DNA of 64,000 nucleotides. Source: Burkholderiales bacterium UBA2463 (lineage in GTDB: Bacteria; Pseudomonadota; Gammaproteobacteria; Burkholderiales; Burkholderiaceae_A). Both the position numbers and the translations under genes were made by a program. Of the stretch, positions 16,754 to 24,259 are shown piece after piece. How positions within the stretch are numbered: the first letter of the stretch is position 1; each line of letters starts with the position of its first letter. Location: contig DDPR01000014.1 in the NCBI GenBank assembly GCA_002342295.1, positions 84,459 to 148,458 of the forward strand, read 5' to 3'. Below the pieces are notes generated by a model, which searched no databases, had not been told where the DNA came from, and worked only from the letters and a program-made list of their open reading frames with translations.

Positions 16754-17223
16754 TACATCGCCAGGGTTCGTTTGATGATGGTCTGAAGCATAGCCTTCGC
16801 CTCGGTTGGGAGTGTCGCAATGGTCGCGTCAATCTTGTGAAGCGGAATGACGCGAGCCTGCACTGTCGTGGTGGTGATGACCGTCATCCTCGCGGGCTTG
16901 TTCACGACTCCCTCTGCAAGGCCCACGACGCTTCCAGGTCCGAGGCGGTAAATCGTCTCTCCATCGACACCCAGCAGGCTGCCGAGCTGAATAACGTAGG
17001 CCTCATCGACAGGCCCACCAGCCTCCAGAATGCGCTTGCGGGCATCGAAACTAATCTCCATGAGGAGTGAGCTGCTCATAAGAGAGAGGAAGAGCCGCTC
17101 GTCGCTGGTGAGCGCACCCGACCGAATAGCCTCTACCACCTGACTGGAACCGGGGTCGGTGATGCCCAGGCTGCGAAGATGATCCATGTCAAGGCCGAAT
17201 GCGGCGCTCACAAAGGGAGTCAA
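16753..17223 (-). CDS. Cyclic-nucleotide-binding-like domain protein with degenerate pocket
   Basis: This protein has about 156 residues. An N-terminal helical part (1-50) precedes a cNMP-binding-like β-roll. At the cassette position the sequence is VVGLAEGV...ARMTV: the FGE glutamate is lost, so ligand binding is doubtful, and a pseudo-receptor or dimer partner of the next protein is possible. The TTG start at 17223 has GAGG 6 nt upstream; ATG 17187 is the alternative. It is the first gene of the leftward set and faces the SiaB-like gene across 237 nt. Confidence 0.7.
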   Translation of the reverse strand: MTPFVSAAFGLDMDHLRSLGITDPGSSQVVEAIRSGALTSDERLFLSLMSSSLLMEISFDARKRILEAGGPVDEAYVIQLGSLLGVDGETIYRLGPGSVVGLAEGVVNKPARMTVITTTTVQARVIPLHKIDATIATLPTEAKAMLQTIIKRTLAM

Positions 17224-17460
17224 TGTCTACCTCACGAAAACTTTAATTTTTCTAGTGTGCGACTCAAAAATGTCATTCCGGTGAAGCGAATGTGAAAGCA
17301 GGGAGCCCGCCCGAACCCCTTGGGAACGCTGCACCTTGTGCGTCCGCAGTCAAGCCGAAACAATTTATTCATCAGCCTGAAAACTTCAGGGGGTTTACTG
17401 CGAGGCTCCTCGCGCATCTGTCCGACTGCCCCACGGCCCACACCTTTCGAGAGACCTCAC
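17224..17460. promoter_or_regulatory. Divergent intergenic region between the cNMP-binding/PDE and Sia/cyclase gene sets
   Basis: 237 bp separate two outward-facing starts, so promoters for both sets should lie here. An AT-rich patch (17240-17275) is the best place for one. I looked for a CRP-type palindrome (TGTGA-N6-TCACA) and saw only an isolated TGTGA half at about 17290, which is not enough to call. No terminator or RNA gene is seen. Confidence 0.5.
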
Positions 17461-18069
17461 ATGACCGTGTCACAACGCCTCAACGGGACGTCCTACCTCA
17501 CCTTTAGAAAAGAACTCGAAGACCGCGGAATTGTCTTCTCGTACAGCGGTTATCTCAACGAAGTGATCTTGAGTGGCATTGGGAATGCCCTGCGCACCAA
17601 GATGACCATCGATCAGACCGACGCAAAGGTCTCTCGCGCTGTCTTCTCGACCTTTGTTGAGCAGGTCCAAAACGTCATTCGCTACTCGGCCGAGACAACT
17701 CCGCCCGTGGATGAGGAGCCGCTCCACGGGGTGCTGGACGATGACGGCGAACCCACGATCCTCCCGTATGGGCTGGTCGTGATCGGTGAGTATCCGGACG
17801 GAACCCGCTTTGTGACCTGCTGCAACATGGTCCGATCCACGGATACACAGAAACTCAGAAATCAGCTCGACTCAATCAGGGGACTGGACCGCAAGGAGCT
17901 CGGTGCACTTATGCGCCAGCAGCTAAAGGATGGCCCGCCCGAAGGATCCAAAGGTGCCGGTGTTGGATTTATCTCGATGGCTCGTGAGGCCAATGGAAAG
18001 TGGGAGTACGACATCGTCGAGAGCGCCAAGGATGATTTTGACCTTTTCTGCTTTGAAGCCCACTTTTGA
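17461..18069 (+). CDS. SiaB-family protein kinase
   Basis: This 202-residue cytoplasmic protein matches the SiaB family of GHKL-fold kinases. FVEQVQNVIRYS at 65-76 gives the N-box Glu67 and Asn71 that hold Mg-ATP, and SKGAGVGFISMA near residue 165 is the glycine-rich lid. SiaB phosphorylates its partner SiaC in Pseudomonas. ATG 17461 was chosen because the domain starts there and GAGAG precedes it; the frame extends 47 codons further upstream without conserved-looking sequence. It is the first gene of a four-gene set with SiaC, a cyclase and a PP2C phosphatase. Confidence 0.85.
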   Translation: MTVSQRLNGTSYLTFRKELEDRGIVFSYSGYLNEVILSGIGNALRTKMTIDQTDAKVSRAVFSTFVEQVQNVIRYSAETTPPVDEEPLHGVLDDDGEPTILPYGLVVIGEYPDGTRFVTCCNMVRSTDTQKLRNQLDSIRGLDRKELGALMRQQLKDGPPEGSKGAGVGFISMAREANGKWEYDIVESAKDDFDLFCFEAHF

Positions 18070-18077
18070 GAACAGCC

Positions 18078-18458
18078 ATGGAAAATATCGATATCCCATC
18101 AACCGCTCGCACTCCACGCCTCAGCCTTGATGTTGCGTCCCGGGTCTTTCTCCTCGAGGGTGAGTCGTACCCCGAGGACACCAAGAAGTTTTACGAGGAG
18201 CCCGTCTCTCACGTCATTAACTTCCTCTCGCGGTCGCACGATGGCGAGGTCGTGGCCCGCTTCAAATTCAAGTACTTCAACAGCTCGTCGGCAAAAGTGC
18301 TCATGGACCTCTGCACCGCCCTTGAGTCCTCTGCAAAGGCCGGAAATCAGGTGCTCGTTGAGTGGCATTACGTGTCGGACGACGAGAACATGAAGGAACT
18401 GGGTGAGGAGTTTTCTGAGGAACTGAGCGCCGCCCGATTCACGCTCATCGAGTACTGA
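18078..18458 (+). CDS. SiaC-family regulatory phosphoprotein (DUF1987)
   Basis: This 126-residue protein is the family's usual size. It has the typical start with TPRLSLD and RVFLLEGESYPED, and the core KYFNSSSAKVLMDL. In Pseudomonas SiaC the phosphorylated residue is Thr68; the equivalent here appears to be a Ser in the NSSS run at about 68-71, which should be checked by alignment. SiaC binds and activates a diguanylate cyclase in its dephosphorylated state. Here no GGDEF gene is present and the next gene is a class III cyclase. ATG 18078 is preferred over TTG 18066, which would overlap the siaB-like stop. Confidence 0.87.
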   Translation: MENIDIPSTARTPRLSLDVASRVFLLEGESYPEDTKKFYEEPVSHVINFLSRSHDGEVVARFKFKYFNSSSAKVLMDLCTALESSAKAGNQVLVEWHYVSDDENMKELGEEFSEELSAARFTLIEY

Positions 18459-18489
18459 TCGACCGGTCCGCACAGAGAGCAGCGCTGCC

Positions 18490-19533
18490 GTGTCGGATTC
18501 GGTCCTTTTACAGGAAGAGGAGACCCTCGCTCGCTTTCAGGCATTGGTGCAGGAGGGAAGCGCTGAGATTCCAAAGGCCGAGCTTGAGGTGCTGGTGGCG
18601 GCCTATGCGAAGCTCCTAAAAAACCTCTCTCGGCTCATTCGAATCAGCGACAAGAATGAGCAACGCCTTCAATCGATCTCAGATGAGCTCGAGATCGAGA
18701 AGAAGAAGATGGAGGGGATTGCCGACCAACTGTCTCGGTATCTTCCAAAACAAATCTATGAGGCCGTTTTTTCCGGAGACCGAACTCTGGAAATCAAGAC
18801 GCAGCGTAAGCTCCTTACGGTCTTCTTCTCAGATATTCAAGGATTCACCCACACCTCCTCTCAGCTTCAGCCCGAGACCCTCACCCACTACATCAACAAG
18901 TACTTCTCCGAGCTCTCAGCCATTGCTGGCAAGTACGGCGCAACGATCGACAAGTTCATTGGCGACGCGATGATGGCGTTCTTTGGAGACCCACACACGC
19001 GCGGAGAGAAGGCTGATGCGCTGGCCTGCGTCCAGATGGCCTTTGAAATGCAGACCCGACTGTCCCAGCTAAACGCAGAGTGGCGGGACGAAGGGCTGCA
19101 GTACCCATTCATCACGCGAATCGGAATCAACACGGGCTGGTGCAACGTCGGCAACTTCGGGAGTGCGGACCGAATGTCCTACACCATCATCGGTGGCGAA
19201 GTGAACCTTGCTGCACGAATTGAGAGCTCATGCGAGCCCGGCGGGGTGCTGGTCTCCGCCGACACCTATGCCCTCGTTCGCGACTACTTTGAGGCGGAGG
19301 AGCGCGAACTTCTCACGCTCAAAGGGATTGCTCGACCCGTTCAGACCTATGCCATTCGTCGTCCTTACGAGGCAGGACACGCGCCTGAGCGGCCGATTGA
19401 TCTGAGTATTCCCGGGCACGATGCGCTGCGCATTGACCCGCCTGCCTTGACCATGCCCCAACGCCTCACCCTCATTGAAAACCTGAAGCGCGCCGCGCGA
19501 CAACTCGAAGGAAATGACCATGAACACGATTGA
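18490..19533 (+). CDS. Class III adenylate cyclase with SiaD-like helical N-terminus
   Basis: This protein has 347 residues. Residues 1-95 are helical, with a coiled coil (about 40-85) and no membrane segment or sensor domain. Residues 105-290 are a class III cyclase domain. Metal ligands are Asp115 (FFSDIQGFT) and Asp159 (FIGDAMMAFFG), the base-selecting residues are Lys155 and Thr232 (SYTIIGG), and the transition-state residues are Asn239 and Arg243. Lys plus Thr is the class IIIb adenylate-cyclase pattern, so cAMP is the expected product. The helical N-terminus takes the place occupied by the SiaC-binding stalk in SiaD-type diguanylate cyclases. The start is GTG 18490. The 3' end overlaps the phosphatase gene by 14 bp. 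Confidence 0.88.
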   Translation: MSDSVLLQEEETLARFQALVQEGSAEIPKAELEVLVAAYAKLLKNLSRLIRISDKNEQRLQSISDELEIEKKKMEGIADQLSRYLPKQIYEAVFSGDRTLEIKTQRKLLTVFFSDIQGFTHTSSQLQPETLTHYINKYFSELSAIAGKYGATIDKFIGDAMMAFFGDPHTRGEKADALACVQMAFEMQTRLSQLNAEWRDEGLQYPFITRIGINTGWCNVGNFGSADRMSYTIIGGEVNLAARIESSCEPGGVLVSADTYALVRDYFEAEERELLTLKGIARPVQTYAIRRPYEAGHAPERPIDLSIPGHDALRIDPPALTMPQRLTLIENLKRAARQLEGNDHEHD

Positions 19534-20734
19534 ACAGAAAGTCAGCAGTATCTTCCGAGAGCAGTGGACCATTAACCAGAACGAGAAATGCGGCACCCTC
19601 ATCGAGGCCATGCGAAAAGACGACCACACCGTTGTGGTCCCGGTTGTCGACAATCACGGCGTGCCCATTGGGCTTGTGGAGAAGCAGGCCGCCCTGCTCA
19701 TCGCGTCAAACCCCCTGCACTATTGCGTTCACCAGAACAAGAGCGTCCGCGGCCTCATGGCCGACAAGTGCCCTTCCTTTGATGAGAACACCAGCATCGA
19801 CGAAGTGGCCTCGACCCTGCTGAAAGAGGGGCTCTCTCTCAGTCAGGGTGGCTTTCTCATTACACGAAACGGCGAGTACATCGGCGTGGGCGCAAGCACC
19901 GATACCCTGAACTATCTGGTGGAAGCCAATAGCCGTCGGGCCATTGCTATGGCTAAGCTGAATGAGGAGGTGATGGACAGCGTGCGGTATGCAAGCCGAA
20001 TTCAGATTGGTCTTCTCCCCACCAAGCATCACCTCCAAGACCGACTCCATGGCATGGACGTGATCTGGGAGCCACGGGACATCGTAGGGGGCGACGTCTA
20101 CTGGCGAAGCGAAGACGTTGGCAAGAGCTTTTTTACAGTGGCGCTTATCGACTGTACGGGACATGGCGTGCCAGGAGCCCTCATGTCGATGTTGGTGCTC
20201 AGCAGCCTGCGGCAGATCTACTCGGAGAACCCCGAGATCGGGCCCGGAAAGGCGCTCGCCGAGCTTGGCAACATGGTGCGCGTAGCCCTAAATCAGAACC
20301 GTGAAGACTGCGACTCGAATGACGGCTTTGATGCCGGCGTCTGCAAGATCGATCTCGATAAACGCAAGGTGATTTTCTCGGGCGCCAGAACCAACTGCTT
20401 TGTCATTCCTCGTGACGATGAGCCCGTTCTGCGTGTGGTGAGCGACCGACAGGCACTGGGTTACCCCGGCACAGAGCCTTACACGCCCCTAGAGGAGTAT
20501 GAGCTCTCCATCGACAACTACCGGATGTTTTGCATGGCCTCCGACGGTATCTTCGATCAGCCCGGAGGTCCCAACCGTATTGCGTTTGGCCCCAAGCGAT
20601 TCGTTGAACTCGTCGAGCACAATCGTCAGGTGGATCCCTCCTCGCTCATGCGCACCCTGCACAAGGCCGCTGAGGAGTGGCGAGGCGACGAGGTACGTCG
20701 CGATGACTTCTCCGCCATGGCCTTCGCCGTCTAG
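19520..20734 (+). CDS. CBS-pair PP2C (SpoIIE-type) phosphatase, SiaA-like
   Basis: This protein has 404 residues. Residues 25-135 read as a CBS pair (VVVPVVDNHGVPIGLVEK, then ...GGFLITRNGEYIGVGA), followed by a short helical linker and a SpoIIE-type PP2C domain (175-404). The metal aspartates are present: GGD (192), DCTGHGVPGALMS (211), SDGIFDQ (342) and the final RRDD (396). In Pseudomonas the phosphatase SiaA removes phosphate from SiaC but has a membrane sensor; here the input would be a CBS module, a fold that often binds adenine nucleotides. ATG 19520 with AAGGA 7 nt upstream is preferred to ATG 19514. Confidence 0.87.
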   Translation: MNTIEQKVSSIFREQWTINQNEKCGTLIEAMRKDDHTVVVPVVDNHGVPIGLVEKQAALLIASNPLHYCVHQNKSVRGLMADKCPSFDENTSIDEVASTLLKEGLSLSQGGFLITRNGEYIGVGASTDTLNYLVEANSRRAIAMAKLNEEVMDSVRYASRIQIGLLPTKHHLQDRLHGMDVIWEPRDIVGGDVYWRSEDVGKSFFTVALIDCTGHGVPGALMSMLVLSSLRQIYSENPEIGPGKALAELGNMVRVALNQNREDCDSNDGFDAGVCKIDLDKRKVIFSGARTNCFVIPRDDEPVLRVVSDRQALGYPGTEPYTPLEEYELSIDNYRMFCMASDGIFDQPGGPNRIAFGPKRFVELVEHNRQVDPSSLMRTLHKAAEEWRGDEVRRDDFSAMAFAV

Positions 20735-20967
20735 CCGTCTTTGTCGTCCCGCGCGCTGGCCTGCTGATGAGCTCGCCAGCGCCTTGCGAGCTGAACGCCA
20801 AGGCCTCCGCCCAGACCCACCAAGGCGATGCCGACCATGCTCGAGACGCTGTAACCGGTGGCAAAGATGTCCAGCCCCAAAAGTTCAGTGACCCAATAGC
20901 CCAAGAGGGCGCCGCCGACGAACCCTAACGCTTCAGAGAGACCTTCGAGCAGGAGATGTTTGGGCAT
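20731..20967 (-). CDS. Small two-helix membrane protein, uncharacterised
   Basis: This 78-residue protein has two glycine-rich membrane segments (about 12-30 and 41-62) and a basic then acidic tail. The pattern loosely recalls YeaQ/YmgE-type stress-related small membrane proteins, but I cannot assign it to a family. ATG 20967 is chosen; upstream frame extension runs into the tRNA-Cys gene. It overlaps the phosphatase stop convergently by 4 bp and may be transcribed from the pgsA-tRNA unit. Confidence 0.6.
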   Translation of the reverse strand: MPKHLLLEGLSEALGFVGGALLGYWVTELLGLDIFATGYSVSSMVGIALVGLGGGLGVQLARRWRAHQQASARDDKDG

Positions 20968-20989
20968 TCGAGGGGCCAGACCGTGAAGT

Positions 20990-21063
20990 TGGAGGCGGGA
21001 CCCGGAATCGAACCGAGGTACACGGCTTTGCAGGCCGCTGCATAACCACTCTGCCATCCCGCC
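20990..21063 (-). tRNA. tRNA-Cys (anticodon GCA)
   Basis: Acceptor arms GGCGGGA and TCCCGCC pair; discriminator T and CCA are encoded. The anticodon stem-loop reads GGCCTGCAAAGCC with anticodon GCA, and the T arm has GGTTCGATTCC. It lies 23 nt after tRNA-Gly on the same strand. Confidence 0.96.
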
Positions 21064-21086
21064 ATGGGGTGTGATTCAAGGCGCCG

Positions 21087-21162
21087 TGGAGCGGGAGACG
21101 AGTCTCGAACTCGCGACCTCAACCTTGGCAAGGTTGCGCTCTACCAACTGAGCTACTCCCGC
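21087..21162 (-). tRNA. tRNA-Gly (anticodon GCC)
   Basis: Acceptor arms GCGGGAG and CTCCCGC pair; discriminator T and CCA are encoded. Anticodon stem CAACC/GGTTG closes the loop TTGCCAA, anticodon GCC. D arm GCTCAGTTGGTAGAGC and T arm GTTCGAGAC are standard. It starts 22 nt after the pgsA stop, the order uvrC-pgsA-tRNA often seen in proteobacteria. Confidence 0.97.
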
Positions 21163-21184
21163 ATGAACCCTCCATTCTATGGGC

Positions 21185-21757
21185 TTAAGCGCGGCTGCGC
21201 AACTCTGGCCATGCCTTGCTGAGGTAGTAGACCATCGACACGAAGGTAAGCAATGCAGCGAGTCGAATCAGCCAGAAGCCCCACTCCGAGGCATCAATGG
21301 CCCCTGCAAAGAGGGGGGCGTCATACAGGAGAAAGGGGATGGCCACCATCTGTGCAATGGTCTTGGCCTTGCCCAGCCAATTCACGGCCACGTGGCGATT
21401 GGCACCCACAGAGGCCATCCACTCCCGAAGGGCGGAGATGGTGATCTCACGACCAATAATGATGAGGCCCACAAGCGGCCCCACCCGATCCAGATTGATA
21501 AGCGCCACCAGTGCGGCGCAGACCATCAGCTTGTCGGCGACCGGATCAAGAAAAGCACCAAAGGCCGAGGTCTGCTCCCACTTCCTTGCAAGATAACCAT
21601 CGAGCCAGTCGGTCAGCGAGGCGGCAACGAAGATGGCGGTCGCCAACACGTTACGCTCGTGCTGAGAGAGTTCAACCGGAAAATAAAGCGCAGCAACCAG
21701 AAGCGGAATGGCCAGAATACGGGCCCAAGTCAGAAGGTTCGGCAGGTGGATGGGCAT
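21185..21757 (-). CDS. pgsA: CDP-diacylglycerol-glycerol-3-phosphate 3-phosphatidyltransferase
   Basis: This 190-residue membrane enzyme carries the CDP-alcohol phosphotransferase motif D-x2-DG-x2-AR-x8-G-x3-D-x3-D, seen as DWLDGYLARKW followed by GAFLDPVADK (about residues 50-76). It makes phosphatidylglycerol phosphate, the first committed step to phosphatidylglycerol and cardiolipin. It lies 8 nt after uvrC and just before tRNA-Gly, and is probably cotranscribed with them. Confidence 0.95.
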   Translation of the reverse strand: MPIHLPNLLTWARILAIPLLVAALYFPVELSQHERNVLATAIFVAASLTDWLDGYLARKWEQTSAFGAFLDPVADKLMVCAALVALINLDRVGPLVGLIIIGREITISALREWMASVGANRHVAVNWLGKAKTIAQMVAIPFLLYDAPLFAGAIDASEWGFWLIRLAALLTFVSMVYYLSKAWPELRSRA

Positions 21758-21765
21758 AACGCATT

Positions 21766-23607
21766 CTAGCCGCGGAGTTGCCGAACAATCTGCTCGGCCA
21801 GCGTGGTCGATATGCCCTCGACGGTAGAGAGCTCTTCAACGGATGCGGCCTTAAGTCCGGCCAGGCCGCCAAACCGAGCCAGGAGTCGCGCCCGCCGCTT
21901 CGGACCAATTCCCTCAACCTCATCAAGGATTGAGCCGGTTCGGGCCTTGGCACGCCGAGCGCGCATGCCCGTGATGGCAAAGCGATGGGCCTCATCCCGA
22001 ATCTGAGCAATCAGCAAGAGTGCGGCGTGGTCTCGTCCGAGCGCCAGCTCACGGCCATCGGGAAACACCAAACGCTCTAGCCCGACCTTGCGACCCTCAC
22101 CCTTGACCACGCCGACCAACACCGCCGTGTCATGCCCCATCGCCTCGAAAGCCTCTACAGCCGAGGAGAGCTGTCCCTTGCCGCCATCGATGAGCACCAC
22201 GTCGGGCAGCTCAGTGGCCTCTTGATAACGCCGAGTGAGAGCCTGTCGCATGGCCGCGTAGTCATCGCCCGGTGTGATGTCCTTGATGTTGAAGCGGCGA
22301 TAGTCCGAGGACTGCATTGCGTGATGGTGGTAGACCACACAGGAGGCCTGGGTGGCCTCACCTGCGGTGTGACTGATGTCAAAGCACTCGATGCGAAAGT
22401 TCGAGAGATCGTCCAGGCCACCATTCAGACCAAGGGTGTCCACCAGAAGCTGGGTCTTCGCCTGCGCCCCACCCTGCTCCTGCGCACGACGGGCAAGCGC
22501 AAGACGGGCATTGTCCTCTGCCATTTTCAGCCAGTCCCTGCGCTTTCCCTGGGGCGCATAGACCACACGCATCTGTGGCTGGTCGGCTCGACTTGAGAGC
22601 CACTCGGTGATGGACTCCACGGACTCGGGTCGGTTTATCACCAGCGTAGAGGTGGGTGACTGATCGGCATAGTGTTGGCAGACAAAAGCGAGCAGGGCCT
22701 CGTCGAGTGCCTCGTCACTGGCCAAATCGGCAGAGACGCCCACATGAGAGAAGTACGGCCGATCTCCGAGGTGACGACCACCGCGAACCATCGCCAGATT
22801 GACGACCAGACGCGCACCATCACTCATGACAGCAAGGACATCACAATCAAGGCTGTCATCGGTCTCCATGGCATGTTGCGCCAGCACGCGAGACAGGGCT
22901 CCAATCTGGTCTCGAAAGACAGCGGCCTCCTCAAAACGGAGTTGCTCAGAGGCTCGCTCCATGTCAGCGCGAAGGTCCTCGAGCAGGCTGTCGTGTCCGC
23001 CCCGAAGAAAAGAAAGGGCCCGCTCAACATCTCGACGATAGGCGGCCTCGTCGATCTCCTGAACGCAGGGTGCGCTACATCGATGGATCTGGAACAGCAG
23101 GCAGGGTCGAGACCGATTGGAAAAGACCGAATCCGTGCACGAGCGCAGCCGAAAGACCTTTTGCAGAATCTGAATGCTCTCCTTCACCGCCCAACCATTT
23201 GGAAAGGGCCCAAAGTAATCCGCCTGGCGATCGACTCCTCCGCGGTAGAAAGAAATACGCGCAAAACGATGTCGGCTGATGCGTAGATAGGGGTAAGACT
23301 TGTCGTCACGAAAAAGGATGTTGTAGCGCGGCGACTGGGTCTTGATGAGGTTGCTCTCGAGCAGAAGTGCCTCCGTCTCGGAGCGAACCATCGTCACCTC
23401 CGCTCTTCGTATTTGGGCCACCATGCGAGCGATTCGCGGGCCATGCCCGGTCTTCTGAAAATACGATGACACCCGCTTCTTGAGATCCTTGGCCTTGCCC
23501 ACATAGAGCAACTCGTCCTGCTCGCCGTAGAAGCGGTAGACGCCAGGCTGGCCGGGCAGGCTGGCCAAGAAGCCTTCCGGCGGAAACACCTCAGTCGCGT
23601 CAGCCAC
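21766..23607 (-). CDS. uvrC: UvrABC excinuclease subunit C
   Basis: This 613-residue protein, normal for UvrC, has an N-terminal GIY-YIG nuclease domain (PGVYRFYG...LLYVGKAKDLKKRV), which makes the 3' incision; a central UvrB-binding segment around residue 205; the RNase H-like 5'-incision domain with FDISHTAGEATQASCVVY; and C-terminal helix-hairpin-helix repeats (LDEVEGIGPKRRARLL). The GTG start at 23607 overlaps the end of the glycosylase gene by 8 bp. The open frame runs 48 codons further upstream but has no family similarity there. Confidence 0.95.
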   Translation of the reverse strand: MADATEVFPPEGFLASLPGQPGVYRFYGEQDELLYVGKAKDLKKRVSSYFQKTGHGPRIARMVAQIRRAEVTMVRSETEALLLESNLIKTQSPRYNILFRDDKSYPYLRISRHRFARISFYRGGVDRQADYFGPFPNGWAVKESIQILQKVFRLRSCTDSVFSNRSRPCLLFQIHRCSAPCVQEIDEAAYRRDVERALSFLRGGHDSLLEDLRADMERASEQLRFEEAAVFRDQIGALSRVLAQHAMETDDSLDCDVLAVMSDGARLVVNLAMVRGGRHLGDRPYFSHVGVSADLASDEALDEALLAFVCQHYADQSPTSTLVINRPESVESITEWLSSRADQPQMRVVYAPQGKRRDWLKMAEDNARLALARRAQEQGGAQAKTQLLVDTLGLNGGLDDLSNFRIECFDISHTAGEATQASCVVYHHHAMQSSDYRRFNIKDITPGDDYAAMRQALTRRYQEATELPDVVLIDGGKGQLSSAVEAFEAMGHDTAVLVGVVKGEGRKVGLERLVFPDGRELALGRDHAALLLIAQIRDEAHRFAITGMRARRAKARTGSILDEVEGIGPKRRARLLARFGGLAGLKAASVEELSTVEGISTTLAEQIVRQLRG

Positions 23608-24259
23608 CGAGTTGCGCCTTCGCAAGGGCCACCGCCTCCGAGAACATGCGAGGCGTGAGTCGACCCGTGTTGACGTTGTAGCGGCTGGGATGAAAGCTGT
23701 CGACCAGGCGCATGGAGCCCACCCGATGTAAGCGGCCATGACCGAATGCAAGGGACGCAGGCTGAAGACCGTTCTCTTTGAGTAGCGTCTGGGAGAGGCT
23801 TTTCACGACAGCCGTGTGAGCCAGAGCCCCAAGGCAGAGGACCACCTTGGGACTTGTTGTGATGAGCTCCGCCTCAAGAAATGGGCGGCAGGTCTTTGCC
23901 TCCGCGGGGGTAGGCTTGTTTTGTGGTGGCAAGCACTTCACGGCGTTGGTGATCCGGCAATTCAATAAAACCAGTCCATCGTCCCGGGACACAGACCGTG
24001 GCGCGCTCGAAAAACCATGCTCAAAAAGTGTCCCGTAGAGGAGATCGCTGCAGGCATCGCCGGTGAAGGGGCGCCCGGTGGCGTTGGCACCGTGGAGTCC
24101 TGGGGCAAGACCAACGACCAAAAGCTGCGCCTGCTCATCGCCGAACGGAGGCACCGGCCTACAGAAATAACTCGGGTGCTGCTTGCTCACCTCATCCAGA
24201 AAAAGCGAGAGCCGGGGGCATCTTCGGCAACTCTCCTGGTAGACCTGAGGGCCTAGCAT
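23600..24259 (-). CDS. Uracil-DNA glycosylase, family 5 (UDGb-like)
   Basis: This 219-residue protein has CRRC at 11-14 and a further Cys33, consistent with the iron-sulphur cluster of family 4/5 enzymes. The motif GLAPGLHGANATGRPFTGD at 50-68 fits family 5: it lacks the usual catalytic Asp of family 1 and has the GANATGRPFTGD block. FHPSRYN near residue 190 is the second active-site motif. It removes uracil and other deaminated bases. It sits between nagZ and uvrC with overlaps on both sides, so base and nucleotide excision genes are coupled. Confidence 0.88.
   Translation of the reverse strand: MLGPQVYQESCRRCPRLSLFLDEVSKQHPSYFCRPVPPFGDEQAQLLVVGLAPGLHGANATGRPFTGDACSDLLYGTLFEHGFSSAPRSVSRDDGLVLLNCRITNAVKCLPPQNKPTPAEAKTCRPFLEAELITTSPKVVLCLGALAHTAVVKSLSQTLLKENGLQPASLAFGHGRLHRVGSMRLVDSFHPSRYNVNTGRLTPRMFSEAVALAKAQLGG

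Noticed and set aside
17224..17460. CRP binding site controlling the signalling island
   Set aside because: Only an isolated TGTGA half was found; no matching TCACA at the right distance.
18490..19533. Possible diguanylate cyclase (SiaD) at the output position of the Sia cluster
   Set aside because: No GGDEF/GGEEF motif; the domain has class III cyclase metal and base-specificity residues instead.
23608..23751. 48-codon N-terminal extension of uvrC
   Set aside because: Lies entirely inside the glycosylase gene and has no UvrC similarity; GTG 23607 gives normal length.
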